Positions 36,437 to 45,557 of a DNA stretch of 64,000 nt are shown piece by piece; position 1 is the stretch's first letter; the number at the start of each line of letters is the position of its first letter. The stretch is from Xylophilus sp. Leaf220 (GTDB lineage Bacteria > Pseudomonadota > Gammaproteobacteria > Burkholderiales > Burkholderiaceae_C). Location of the stretch: NCBI RefSeq assembly GCF_001421705.1, contig NZ_LMKO01000001.1, positions 672,170-736,169 of the forward strand, written 5' to 3'. The notes beneath the pieces were generated by a model, which saw nothing but the letters and a program-made list of their open reading frames with translations, was not told where the DNA came from and did no database searches. A program made the position numbers and the translations under genes.

Positions 36437-37420
36437 TCAGAGCGTCAGGATCGAGCAGCCGGTGGTCTTGCGGGCTTCCAGGTCGCGGTGAGCCTGCTGC
36501 ACGTCCTCCAGCGGATAGCGCTGGGCGATATGGATCCTGACCTGGCCGGAGGCCACGACCTCGAACAGTTCGTCGGCCATCGCCTGGGTCGATTCGCGGG
36601 TGGCGATGTGGGTGAACAGCGTCTGGCGGGTGACGTAGAGCGAGCCCTTGGCGCCCAGCATGCCGGGCGCGAAAGCCGGTGCCGGCCCCGAGGCGTTGCC
36701 GAAGCTGGCCATCAGGCCGAAGGGCCGCAGGCAGTCGAGCGACTTCTCCCAGGTGTCCTTGCCGACCGAGTCGTAGACCACCTTCACCCCGCGGCCTGCG
36801 GTGATCTCCTTGACCCGTGCGGCGAAATCCTCGGTGCGGTAGTTGATCGCGTGGGCGGCGCCGTTCTCGAGCGCCAGGGCGCACTTCTCGTCGGAGCCGG
36901 CGGTGGCGATCAGCTGCAGGCCCAGCACCCGCGCCCACTGGCAGGCGATCAGCCCGACGCCGCCGGCGGCCGCGTGGAACAGCACGTGGTCGCCGGGCCG
37001 CAGGCCCTCGACCGGCAGCGTCTTCTTCAGCAGGTACTGCGCGGTGAGGCCCTTGAGCATCATCGCGGCGCCGGTCTCGAAATCGATCGCGTCGGGCAGC
37101 TTGCAGACGTTGCGGCCGGGCATCACCCGCTCTTCGCTGTAGCTGCCGGGCGGGGCGCTGGCGTAGGCCGCACGGTCGCCCGGGGCCAGGTGCGTCACGC
37201 CCTCTCCCACCGCCTCGACGATGCCGGCGGCCTCCATGCCCAGCTGCAGCGGCATCGCGAACGGGTAGAGCCCGGTGCGCTGGTAGACGTCGATGAAGTT
37301 GAGGCCCACCGCCTTGTGGCGGATGCGGATCTCGCCCGGGCCGGGCGCGCCGACCTGGACGTCGACGATCTTCATTTCTTCAGGACCGCCGTGGCGGTCG
37401 ATGCGAACGGCTTTGCTCAT
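36437..37420 (-). CDS. NADPH:quinone oxidoreductase (zeta-crystallin type)
   Basis: A 327-residue medium-chain dehydrogenase without zinc. The GroES-like N-terminal domain (about 1-130, GLNFIDVYQRTGLYP) is followed by a Rossmann domain with HAAAGGVGLIACQWA (about 147-161) and the NADPH-phosphate region SDEKC. The family reduces quinones by one electron using NADPH. The catalytic zinc cysteine/histidine ligands of alcohol dehydrogenases are absent, as expected. It is transcribed convergently with the LysR gene (42-bp gap). Confidence 0.93.
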   Translation of the reverse strand: MSKAVRIDRHGGPEEMKIVDVQVGAPGPGEIRIRHKAVGLNFIDVYQRTGLYPFAMPLQLGMEAAGIVEAVGEGVTHLAPGDRAAYASAPPGSYSEERVMPGRNVCKLPDAIDFETGAAMMLKGLTAQYLLKKTLPVEGLRPGDHVLFHAAAGGVGLIACQWARVLGLQLIATAGSDEKCALALENGAAHAINYRTEDFAARVKEITAGRGVKVVYDSVGKDTWEKSLDCLRPFGLMASFGNASGPAPAFAPGMLGAKGSLYVTRQTLFTHIATRESTQAMADELFEVVASGQVRIHIAQRYPLEDVQQAHRDLEARKTTGCSILTL

Positions 37421-37565
37421 GGTGTGTCTCCTGCGAGGGTTCGGCGCGGCATGCGACGCGGGGCATCGTGCCACGCTTCCCCGCCGGCCGCTCGGCGCGC
37501 CCGCGGCGGCCCCCGTCCGGCGCGGGGTGGTCGCGTCCCGGTCGGCGCTTGGTACATTCGCCCGG

Positions 37566-38492
37566 ATGAATGCGCGCATGACACCGTCGACCATCCTCCT
37601 GCTGCTGGTACCGCCCATCCTGTGGGCCGGCAACGCGGTGACCGGCCGGCTGGTGCATGCGCTGGTGCCGCCGATGACCTTCAACTTCCTGCGCTGGGCG
37701 ATCGCCCTGGTGCTGCTGCTGCCGCTGGCCGGCCACGTGCTGCGGCCGGGTTCCGAGATCTGGCCCCTGTGGCGGCGCTTCGCCGTGATGGGGCTGCTGG
37801 GCATCGGCTGCTACAACGCGCTGCAGTACCTGGCGCTGCAGACCTCCGAGCCGATCAACACCACCCTGGTCGGCTCCAGCATGCCGGTCTGGATGATGGT
37901 GGTGGGCACGCTGTTCTTCGGCGCCAAGGTGCAGCGGTCGCAGGTGCTGGGCGCGTTGCTGTCGATCTGCGGGGTGCTGGTGGTGCTGTGCCGCGGCGAA
38001 TGGCAGCAATTGCTGGCGCTGCGGCTGCGGCCGGGCGATGTGTTCATGCTGCTGGCGACCGTGCTCTGGGCCTTCTACAGCTGGATGCTGGTGCGGCCCC
38101 GCGAAAGCGCCACGCTGCGGGCCGACTGGTCGGCCTTCCTGCTGACGCAGGTGGCCTTCGGCTCCGCATGGGCCGGGCTGTTCACCGCGGCGGAATGGAC
38201 CTTCGCCTCGCCGCGGATCCACTGGGGCTGGCCCCTGGCGGCGGCGCTGCTCTTCGTGGCGGTGGGCCCGTCGATCGTCGCCTACCGCTGCTTCGGCGCG
38301 GCCATCGGCCGGGTGGGGCCGAGCGTCGCCTCGTTCTTCGTCAACCTGACGCCGCTCTTCGCGGCGTTGCTGTCGGCCGCCTTCCTGGGCGAGCCGCCGC
38401 ACCTCTACCACGCGCTGGCCTTCGCACTGCTGGTGGGCGGCATCGTGCTGGCATCCGCCCGGCGCACCGCCGTGGCGGCGCCGGAGGCCTGA
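37566..38492 (+). CDS. EamA/DMT-family exporter
   Basis: A 308-residue inner-membrane protein of the drug/metabolite transporter superfamily. It has two tandem EamA repeats of five helices (first about 8-140, VPPILWAGNAVTGRLVH; second about 155-298, VFMLLATVLWAFYSWML, ending PLFAALLSAAFLGEPPH). Such proteins export amino acids or metabolites, but the substrate cannot be read here. Start at the first of two close ATGs. It is divergent from the oxidoreductase. Confidence 0.9.
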   Translation: MNARMTPSTILLLLVPPILWAGNAVTGRLVHALVPPMTFNFLRWAIALVLLLPLAGHVLRPGSEIWPLWRRFAVMGLLGIGCYNALQYLALQTSEPINTTLVGSSMPVWMMVVGTLFFGAKVQRSQVLGALLSICGVLVVLCRGEWQQLLALRLRPGDVFMLLATVLWAFYSWMLVRPRESATLRADWSAFLLTQVAFGSAWAGLFTAAEWTFASPRIHWGWPLAAALLFVAVGPSIVAYRCFGAAIGRVGPSVASFFVNLTPLFAALLSAAFLGEPPHLYHALAFALLVGGIVLASARRTAVAAPEA

Positions 38493-39287
38493 TCAGAAGG
38501 TGCCCGGGTAGGCGCCGCCGTCGGCCAGCACGTTCTGGCCGGTGATGTAGCCGGCGTGGGTGCTGCACAGGAAGGCGCAGATCGCACCGAACTCGGCCGG
38601 CGTGCCGAAGCGCTGCGCCGGAATCGTCTTGCGGCGCTTGTCGGCCACCGTGTCCGGATCCACGCCGGTCTTCTTGGCTCCCGCGGCCATGGTGACGCGC
38701 AGGCGGTCGGTATCGAAGGCGCCCGGCAGCAGGTTGTTGACGGTGACGCCGCGGCCCGCGATGCCGCTGCGCGCCACGCCGGCCACGAAGCCGGTCAGGC
38801 CGCTGCGGGCACCGTTGGACAGGCCCAGCACGTCGATCGGCGCCTTCACCGCGCCGGAGGTGATGTTGACGATGCGCCCGAAGCCGCGCTCGGCCATGCC
38901 GTCGACCGTCGCCTTAATCAGTTCGATCGGCGTGAGCATGTTGGCGTCGATCGCCTTCAGCCAGGCCTCGCGGTCCCATTCGCGGAAATCGCCGGGTGGC
39001 GGGCCGCCGGCATTGGTGACGACGATGTCGAAATCGCGCCGTGCGGCGAAGACCGCCGCGCGGCCCTCGGGCGTGGTGATGTCGGCGGCCAGGGCCTCCA
39101 CGGTGCTGCCGTGCTGCTGCGCCGCGCCTTGGCGCAGTTCGGCCGCGGTCGCTTCAAGCGCCTCAGCGCCGCGGGCGACGATCAGCACATGCACGCCTTC
39201 GGCCACCAGCGCCTCGGCGCATCCGCGCCCCAATCCCTTGCTCGCGCCGCAGACCAACGCCCATTTGCCCTTGAGTCCCAGATCCAT
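38493..39287 (-). CDS. Atypical short-chain dehydrogenase/reductase
   Basis: A 264-residue SDR fold protein. The nucleotide motif is GASKGLGRGCAE (about 14-25), followed by NAGG (about 92-95). The catalytic Ser is in NITSGAVKA (about 144-152), but the YxxxK pair is missing: the aligned stretch VLGLSNGARSGLTGF has Leu and Asn where Tyr and Lys should be. This matches a known SDR-like subgroup (beta-ketoacyl-ACP-reductase-like) that lacks the full tetrad. The C-terminus GQNVLADGGAYPGTF is normal. Oxidoreductase activity is therefore doubtful. Confidence 0.87.
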   Translation of the reverse strand: MDLGLKGKWALVCGASKGLGRGCAEALVAEGVHVLIVARGAEALEATAAELRQGAAQQHGSTVEALAADITTPEGRAAVFAARRDFDIVVTNAGGPPPGDFREWDREAWLKAIDANMLTPIELIKATVDGMAERGFGRIVNITSGAVKAPIDVLGLSNGARSGLTGFVAGVARSGIAGRGVTVNNLLPGAFDTDRLRVTMAAGAKKTGVDPDTVADKRRKTIPAQRFGTPAEFGAICAFLCSTHAGYITGQNVLADGGAYPGTF

Positions 39288-39316
39288 AACCGTCCTCGTG
39301 TGTCGTCGATGTTGAA

Positions 39317-39354
39317 CCCCGCCCGTCCGGGCGGGGGACCGGCAGGTGCCGGTC
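39317..39354. repeat. Two tandem GC-rich hairpins between pilY1 and the SDR gene
   Basis: CCCCGCCC-GTCC-GGGCGGGG (39317-39336) is followed directly by GACCGGC-AGGT-GCCGGTC (39337-39354). Both are perfect stems with four-base loops. There is no T run, so they are not classic terminators, but they lie where pilY1 mRNA should end and could be a processing or stability structure. Confidence 0.55.
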
Positions 39355-39397
39355 GGGTGGCATCGATTCTCACGCATGGGCGCAGAAGGGCTCCCGC

Positions 39398-42300
39398 TCA
39401 GTCGACGAGTTCGCGCCAGGAGCTGCGGCGGGGCGTGCCGATGCCGGTCGCGGTGCCCTGCAGTTCCTGGCTGGTGCGCCGGCCCTGGCTGTCGGTCACG
39501 ATCACCCGCACCGATCCGTTGCTGCGCCGCACCGGCGCCAGTCCGACCGCGAGGGCCGTGGTGCTGAGCTGCTGGCCGACCACCGCCGCCGACGAGCCGG
39601 TGGTGAAGTTGAACTGGTAGAGCCACGATGCGCCGCCCGAGGTGCAGGCATCGCCGCTGGGAATCGCCGATGCCGCGACCAGCTTGCCCGACTGCAGCAC
39701 CATGTCGGTCGCGATGCGCTCGCCGGTGGTGGGCAGGTCGACCCACCAGCCGTTGTGCGTGCCCCAGTTCACCGCGTTGGAGGTGACGGTCGCGGTCGTC
39801 GTCCCGGCGGTGATCGTCTGCTGCACCATCCGGTTGGCGGTCGCAGCGGTGCGGACGGTGCCCCAGGCCTGGTCCACCAGCGGATCCTTCACCACGTAGA
39901 TCGACTGCGTCGTGGCGTCGGTGATGTCGCTGGTGCCCAGGTAGCGGCCGGTGCCCACCGCCACCACCGGGTACGCCGAGGAGACCAGCGCCGTCACCGG
40001 CTGCGTCGTGACCGGCTGCACCGCGCCGCTGGCGGAGCGGAATTCCGCCAGCTTCAGCGCCGACTGGAACGGCCTCGCCAGGCTGTCGGTGTCGAAGCGC
40101 CACAGATTGCCGAACAGGTCGCCGCCGTAGAAGCGCTTGGCGGTGTTGTCGGCGACGTCGTCCACCCAGGCGTTGAGCCGGGCCAGGCCGCTGGGATCGC
40201 CGGCCGATCCGGCGGTGGTGGAAATGTCCAGCAGCTTGGCGCCGCTGGCGGCATCGACCATGAACAGATGCCCGCGGCCGTCGCCGCCGCCGGTGTTGTT
40301 GTAGCCCGAGGCGAAGGCCACCACCCAGGTGCCGTCGGCACGCTTGGTGATCACCGGATTGCCGAAGCTCAGGCCCAGGTTGGCATCGGTGAACTCCCAC
40401 AGCGATGCGGGGTTGTCGGGATCGGTGATGTCCAGCGCGTAGTAGGCCTTGCCGCCGGCGTTCAGGCCGGCCACCAGGATCGTCTTCCAGGCGCCGCCCA
40501 GGTAGACGTCGCCGATCACCGGCGCGCCGTCGACCGAGTACTGGTGGCTGGTGCCGTAGGCCGCATCGGCCAGCCGGTAGAGCCGCGGCATGACGGCCGT
40601 CGGGACGTAGGCCCACAGTTCCCGACCGCTGGAGGCCTCGAAGGCATGCAGCATCCCGTCGTTGGCCGGCGCGTAGACCACGCCCTTGCGCGACGCGTTC
40701 GCCGACTTGAAGGCGGTGTAGCCGGCATCCGCATAGGCGAACGGGGGTGCGGCCATGTAGACCGGGGCGCCGCCGATGATGTCGCCCAGCACGGCGGTGC
40801 GGGTGCGGTAGAGCGGCTGCGCGGTGTTGCTGGCTTCCTGGGTGCGCACGCCGCGCAGGTAATCGACCAGGTTGCCGCCGGTGTTGGCCAGCGTCTGGTT
40901 GTCCGCGGAGAGGCCGGCACATTGCGAGGGCACCGTCGCTTGGCTGCAGAACTTCGAGAAGTAGGCACCCAGGCCGTCGCCGTCCAGATTGGCGAAGGTG
41001 AATGGGCGCAACGGGGCAGAGCTGCCGGGCCTGCGGTAGTAGATCCTGCGGCTGGACGGCTGCGTGCCGGCCAGGACGTTCTGCGCCGACCACTGCGCCA
41101 CGCCGGCAGCGTCGCCGCTCGAGCCGTCGAGCGCGAAGGCCTGCACGTCGCCGGTCCACGACACCGTCCGGTAGCTGCTCTGGAAGAGCTGGTTGCCGCT
41201 GCCGCCCACCAGTTGCATGCTGGTGGTGGCGGCCGATGCACCGGCACCGGTGATCTCCTGCACCGACGTGACGATGCCGCTGATCGCCGCGCCGAGCGCG
41301 CTGGCGCTGCGTGCCGAGTAATACTGGCCGCGGCCGTTGACCGCCGTGTGCCACAGGTCGTCGACGGTGAGGGCGTTGTCGCCGCCGGGGGTGGGCGTGG
41401 GCCAATCCAGCGATCCCTGGACGATCGATGCGTAGGAGCCGGCGGATTGCGTCAGGTAGTCCGGGTCGTAGGCGAGAGAGCCCCCCACGCCGAGGCCGAC
41501 GGTGAAGGTGGACATGTGCTGCTGCGTGTTGGGATCGCGCGTCGAAGGCGGCACGTTGTCGGCACACACGTCCCGGCTGGCGCCCGAGGAGGTGGAGATG
41601 CAGTTGCCGAGCGCGGCCGACCGGAGGTCGGTGGCGTAGTAGTACTGCGCCACATCGGCGAGCGTGTCCGAACTTTCGGTCGCGCCTTCGCTGATCGGGC
41701 GCGGCACGACGGATTTCTTGTCTTGGTTGCCGACGGCGGTGCCGTCGAGCTTGTACCCGGCGTCGCCGTTCCAGTAGCCGTCGGTCGACAGCAGCGCGAA
41801 GTTGCGTTGGCAGGAGTACTGCACAGGGTCGTACGCCTGGTTGGGAGCAGTCTTGGCGAAATAGCGGCCGACCTTCGACAGGGCGGCGCGCAAGGGCGTA
41901 CCGTCGCCGGGCGTCGAGCTGTACAGGCTGCTGTAGAAATCCGCCCGCTGGCCGGCATCGAAGTCCTTGACGTCCTGAAAGTAGTTCTGCCCGTCGACCA
42001 CACCCCTGTCCTTGATGGTGCTGAATCCGACGCGGTACCCGGAGTCGAGCGATGCGAATGCCTTGCCGACCGCGGTGCGCATCAGCAGGTACCGCTTCCT
42101 GTAGAACGAATACCAGTTGGCATAGTTCTGCTTCTGGGCCGCGTTGAGGCTGTCGACACTGACCCTGCTGAACACGGCGTTGCCGGGCGCCTCGTCGAAC
42201 CGGCTCGTGCATTCCTTGTAGAAGGTGGTGGTCTGGACGACGGCGCCGCTGCTACGGTTGTACGTCCAGCCCATGCGTGGCTGCGGGGAGGTGCTTTTGT

Positions 42301-42736
42301 AGATGTAGTAGTACTGGCCTGCGAGGCTGGCGCCGGCGCCACCGGCATATCCGTCGTTCCAGGCCGCGGTGAAGGATGCATTGCCGTAGGTGCTTCCATC
42401 CGCCTTCACCGGCGGCGTGTACGCATAGTCCGGGTCGTAGGCCACGCCGTTGCACTGGGACGACCAGAATCCGATGCGGTCCGTCATCGACACACGGCCG
42501 TAGTACCTGTCCGGATACCCCATGTCGTCCGGCATGAAATCCCAGGCCATGCTGCCGGAACTGTCCAGGATGAACATCAGGTTGGGCTTGGCCGACACGG
42601 TCCGCAAGGTGATCACCGGCACCGGCGCGATGTCGGTGGACCAGGCTGATGCGGCGAAGCCGGCGCATGCCGCCCCCAGGCAAAGCGCCGGGCGGCCGAT
42701 GTGCAGGACAGGGGGGAGTCGAAGAAAGAATCGCAT
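39398..42736 (-). CDS. pilY1: Type IV pilus tip-associated protein PilY1
   Basis: Secreted/pilus-tip adhesin that promotes pilus extension and surface sensing. The 1112-residue protein has a Sec signal peptide (about 1-33) and a von Willebrand A-like N-terminal domain with MIDAS DSSGS (58-62). The C-terminal PilC/PilY1 beta-propeller (about 600-1050) contains repeated blades and a calcium-loop-like DITDPDNPASLWEF. It is last in the minor-pilin operon. Its start follows the pilX stop by 27 bp. Length and architecture are typical. Confidence 0.94.
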   Translation of the reverse strand: MRFFLRLPPVLHIGRPALCLGAACAGFAASAWSTDIAPVPVITLRTVSAKPNLMFILDSSGSMAWDFMPDDMGYPDRYYGRVSMTDRIGFWSSQCNGVAYDPDYAYTPPVKADGSTYGNASFTAAWNDGYAGGAGASLAGQYYYIYKSTSPQPRMGWTYNRSSGAVVQTTTFYKECTSRFDEAPGNAVFSRVSVDSLNAAQKQNYANWYSFYRKRYLLMRTAVGKAFASLDSGYRVGFSTIKDRGVVDGQNYFQDVKDFDAGQRADFYSSLYSSTPGDGTPLRAALSKVGRYFAKTAPNQAYDPVQYSCQRNFALLSTDGYWNGDAGYKLDGTAVGNQDKKSVVPRPISEGATESSDTLADVAQYYYATDLRSAALGNCISTSSGASRDVCADNVPPSTRDPNTQQHMSTFTVGLGVGGSLAYDPDYLTQSAGSYASIVQGSLDWPTPTPGGDNALTVDDLWHTAVNGRGQYYSARSASALGAAISGIVTSVQEITGAGASAATTSMQLVGGSGNQLFQSSYRTVSWTGDVQAFALDGSSGDAAGVAQWSAQNVLAGTQPSSRRIYYRRPGSSAPLRPFTFANLDGDGLGAYFSKFCSQATVPSQCAGLSADNQTLANTGGNLVDYLRGVRTQEASNTAQPLYRTRTAVLGDIIGGAPVYMAAPPFAYADAGYTAFKSANASRKGVVYAPANDGMLHAFEASSGRELWAYVPTAVMPRLYRLADAAYGTSHQYSVDGAPVIGDVYLGGAWKTILVAGLNAGGKAYYALDITDPDNPASLWEFTDANLGLSFGNPVITKRADGTWVVAFASGYNNTGGGDGRGHLFMVDAASGAKLLDISTTAGSAGDPSGLARLNAWVDDVADNTAKRFYGGDLFGNLWRFDTDSLARPFQSALKLAEFRSASGAVQPVTTQPVTALVSSAYPVVAVGTGRYLGTSDITDATTQSIYVVKDPLVDQAWGTVRTAATANRMVQQTITAGTTTATVTSNAVNWGTHNGWWVDLPTTGERIATDMVLQSGKLVAASAIPSGDACTSGGASWLYQFNFTTGSSAAVVGQQLSTTALAVGLAPVRRSNGSVRVIVTDSQGRRTSQELQGTATGIGTPRRSSWRELVD

Positions 42737-42763
42737 GGCTGCCTCGCGCGAGGGGGTCGGATG

Positions 42764-43417
42764 TCAGAAATGCACGATCGTCTCGGTGAAGCTCACCGTG
42801 TCGCGCGCCCCCGCCACCCGCACCACGATGCGGTAGTAGGGCGAAGCCGAAGCGTCGGGGATGCGCAGGCTGCTGCCCGCGCCCACGCCGACCGCGCCCC
42901 GGTACATCCCGCTGGACGATGCGGCCGTCAGCGGCGCTGCGCACTGGATCGTGCTGTTGCTCGACGGATCGCCGGCGGCGTCGCACATCCGGAAGACCAC
43001 GTACTTGCCCGTGTTGCCATTGACCGCACCGCCGGGTGCGAATGGCGTGTAGACGCAGTTGCCCGCCAGGTTGTTGCAGGCGTTCTGCCAACTCACCAGC
43101 GATCGCGCGAATCCACCGAGCTGGCCACCGGTGACGTCGACCAAATCGTTGGCGCTGGCGTAGTAGCCTGCCGCCGGGATGTCGACATCCAGGCCGTTGG
43201 CATTGGCCCGTAGCCGGTCGTAGAGCGCGGCAATGGCCTGCTGGGTGATGGAATCGGCGGCGGCGGTCGCGTCCTGCTTGAAGCCCAGGTTGCCGATCAC
43301 CGCGGCGCCGCCGCCGATCGACTGCACCAGCGCAACCGCGGCCAGCGACAGCGCGGCCATCGCCAGCAATGCGTACAGCAGCGCGAGGCCGCGCTGCGAC
43401 GATGGATGCGTCTTCAT
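42764..43417 (-). CDS. pilX: Minor-pilin-operon protein PilX
   Basis: A 217-residue minor pilin with an N-terminal hydrophobic helix (RGLALLYALLAMAALSLAAVA) and PilX-type continuation SIGGGAAVIGNLGFKQDAT. It lacks the strict prepilin G-F-T-L-I-E motif; the glycine in RGLALLYAL could be the cleavage point. I chose the ATG at 43417, whose ATGA overlaps the pilW stop, over one three codons upstream. The C-terminal domain has four cysteines, likely forming disulfides. Confidence 0.85.
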   Translation of the reverse strand: MKTHPSSQRGLALLYALLAMAALSLAAVALVQSIGGGAAVIGNLGFKQDATAAADSITQQAIAALYDRLRANANGLDVDIPAAGYYASANDLVDVTGGQLGGFARSLVSWQNACNNLAGNCVYTPFAPGGAVNGNTGKYVVFRMCDAAGDPSSNSTIQCAAPLTAASSSGMYRGAVGVGAGSSLRIPDASASPYYRIVVRVAGARDTVSFTETIVHF

Positions 43418-44475
43418 GAGTTCCACAGCATGTTGCGCAGCGGCACCACGGTCTCGTAGACCTTGTACCGGTAGTGCTGCCAGTCGGCCAGATGATCGAC
43501 CTTAAGGGTGAGCGCGGTCGGCTCGTCGGCGGTCGCGGTCAGCCGGACGCTCCAGGTGGGCTGGCTGGCGGTGACGGCCTCCTTTTCGTACTGCGTGCTG
43601 CGGGCGGCGACGGCGATGCGCAGGCTCGCCACCTGCTGCCAACCGGCGGCGGTGGTGGGGGACACCGCGCTGTAGGCGTCCACCACGCCGTCGGCGTTCG
43701 TGTCAATGCCGTAGAGCGCCTGCAGGTTGACGATGTGGGCATGGGCCGATTGCAGGCTCGTCTGGCCGGTGGCGGCCGACAGCTGGTTGGTCTGCAGCGC
43801 CGACCCGTCGGCCTTCACCGAATAGGTGCGGTAGACCATGCTGCCGAGGTTGACCAGGTAGCTCTGGGCCGGGTAGCCCGCTGCCGGAAACAGGCTGCCT
43901 TGCGCGGCGTTCCACGACACCACCCCGGCGTGCACGACGCTCCTGAGGTTCACACCGGTGGCGGCGAACAGGGTGCAGCGGTTCGCGGTGGCGTCCCAGG
44001 TGGCGGGCACGGCCACGAGCAGGTCGCCCGCCGCCACCGAGAAGGCCGAGCGCACCACGAAGTTGGTGGCGGTCTGCCCGTGGTTCTCGGCCACCATCAA
44101 CGGGACCGACGCCCCGCCCTTGCTGCCCGCCAGCACGGCGATCGAATCGGACGTGCCGTCGGCCCCGCCGTCCTGGATCAGCACGGGAACCAGCGGAAAC
44201 TGCCGGGCGGCCGTGGTGCCGAACTGCGCCCGCACCGGGCAGCCCAGCGCCGCCGGGTTGTTGACCACGCCGTAGCCGGCCATCTGCACGTCGCGCTGCA
44301 GCGCGTACATCGCCACCGCGCCGTCGACCTGCGCGGCCGACCCGGTCACGGCGGAGCGACGCTGCCCCTCGGCCAGCGCCATCACCTGGGTGATGGCCAG
44401 CGTCGTCAGCAGGCCGACCGACATGCCCACCATCAGTTCGATCAGCGTCATGCCGTGTTGTGGTGCCGCGCGCAT
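43414..44475 (-). CDS. pilW: Minor pilin assembly protein PilW
   Basis: A 353-residue minor pilin. The prepilin signal is HGMTLIELMVGMSVGLLTTL (cleavage before Met after Gly, about residue 8, conserved Glu at +5). The PilW-type globular part has QVDGAVAMYALQRDVQMAGYG. It primes pilus assembly together with the other minor pilins. It starts 2 bases after the pilV stop and overlaps pilX by four bases, so the operon is tightly coupled. Confidence 0.9.
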   Translation of the reverse strand: MRAAPQHGMTLIELMVGMSVGLLTTLAITQVMALAEGQRRSAVTGSAAQVDGAVAMYALQRDVQMAGYGVVNNPAALGCPVRAQFGTTAARQFPLVPVLIQDGGADGTSDSIAVLAGSKGGASVPLMVAENHGQTATNFVVRSAFSVAAGDLLVAVPATWDATANRCTLFAATGVNLRSVVHAGVVSWNAAQGSLFPAAGYPAQSYLVNLGSMVYRTYSVKADGSALQTNQLSAATGQTSLQSAHAHIVNLQALYGIDTNADGVVDAYSAVSPTTAAGWQQVASLRIAVAARSTQYEKEAVTASQPTWSVRLTATADEPTALTLKVDHLADWQHYRYKVYETVVPLRNMLWNS

Positions 44476-44477
44476 GG

Positions 44478-44909
44478 TCAGGCCCTGTCCTTGGCGACGA
44501 TGGTGGTGGCGAGCGTGTACTGGTGCGACTCCCCCGGCGTGGTCCACCCCACGGTGATGTTGACGCTGCCGCTGGCGCCGTCCACCGTCGCGGCGACGGT
44601 GCCTCCGGGCAGCAGCGCGGCCGCCTTGGTGTTCCAGTCCTTGCACGGCGCGTAGCTGCTGCAGCTGCCGGTGGCGTAGCGCGACAGGTTGGCCACGTCG
44701 GTCCACATCGCGCCCGACATGCCGCTGGCGATCGATACCGCATCAGCCCGGAATTTAGCGGTGCTCTGGGCGCGCGTCATCGTGGTCTGCAATCCGACCA
44801 GGCCCAGGATGCCGACGGCCAGTATCAGCATGGCGACGAGCGCCTCCAGCAAGGAGAAGCCGCACTGCTTCGGGCGACAGGCGCGCTGCGGAAAAAAAGG
44901 AGATCGCAT
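44478..44909 (-). CDS. pilV: Minor pilin modification protein PilV
   Basis: A 143-residue minor pilin with prepilin signal CGFSLLEALVAMLILAVGIL (Phe at +1, Glu at +5), followed by LGLVGLQTTMTRAQ, the typical PilV sequence. The ATG at 44909 is preceded by an AGCTTCGGACC stretch without a strong ribosome site, so it may depend on coupling to fimT, which ends 10 bases upstream. Confidence 0.88.
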   Translation of the reverse strand: MRSPFFPQRACRPKQCGFSLLEALVAMLILAVGILGLVGLQTTMTRAQSTAKFRADAVSIASGMSGAMWTDVANLSRYATGSCSSYAPCKDWNTKAAALLPGGTVAATVDGASGSVNITVGWTTPGESHQYTLATTIVAKDRA

Positions 44910-44919
44910 GGTCCGAAGC

Positions 44920-45549
44920 TCAGCAGTAGCGCGGGTCCGACGCCGCGACGGTAGGCGCCGGATCGCACAGCCGGATCGCACCGCTGCCCGCCAGCACGAT
45001 TCGCAGGCTGCGGAAATTGCCGGGGTTGGATGCGTTCTGGATGTCGATGCGGCCGATGGGCGCGGTGGCGGCAGCGGCGCCGGTGGCCGTCTCGGCGACC
45101 GGCTGGCCGAAACCGTTGAAGCGGACCGACGCGGCGGCGGAACTGCCGTCTGCCAGCACCGCCGAAACTGCGATGCTGCCCGCGCTGCCATCGCCCACCG
45201 GATGCGACGCCACCAGCAGCGGTGCCGTGGTGGTGGAAGGTGCAGAGGCACAGGCGCCGGTCGGGTCGCTGCCGCTCACCACCCAGGAAGCGCTGGTGGA
45301 CGACAAGGTGCAGGTATTGGCCAGCACCGCCGGGGTGGACGCGGACACCAGCCAGAAGCCGACCGTCCTGTTGCGCCGGATGGCCTCGTTGCGGGCGGTC
45401 TGCAGGCCGTTCAGCAGGCTGTCGGCCGCATTGCGGATGCGGAGGTTGACCAGCCACGCGCTGACGCTGGGGGCGACCGCCAGCATCAGCAGCGCGAACA
45501 GCGCCAGCACCACCATCAGCTCGACCAGCGAGAAACCACGGTTCTTCAT
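44920..45549 (-). CDS. fimT: FimT/GspH-type minor pilin
   Basis: A 209-residue pseudopilin-like protein with prepilin signal RGFSLVELMVVLALFALLML (cleavage after Gly5, Glu at +5) and the FimT/GspH body (NGLQTARNEAIRRNRTVGFW). The C-terminal domain has three cysteines. It is the second gene of the pilus operon, 8 bases after the pilE stop. Confidence 0.88.
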   Translation of the reverse strand: MKNRGFSLVELMVVLALFALLMLAVAPSVSAWLVNLRIRNAADSLLNGLQTARNEAIRRNRTVGFWLVSASTPAVLANTCTLSSTSASWVVSGSDPTGACASAPSTTTAPLLVASHPVGDGSAGSIAVSAVLADGSSAAASVRFNGFGQPVAETATGAAAATAPIGRIDIQNASNPGNFRSLRIVLAGSGAIRLCDPAPTVAASDPRYC

Positions 45550-45557
45550 GGCGCGGC

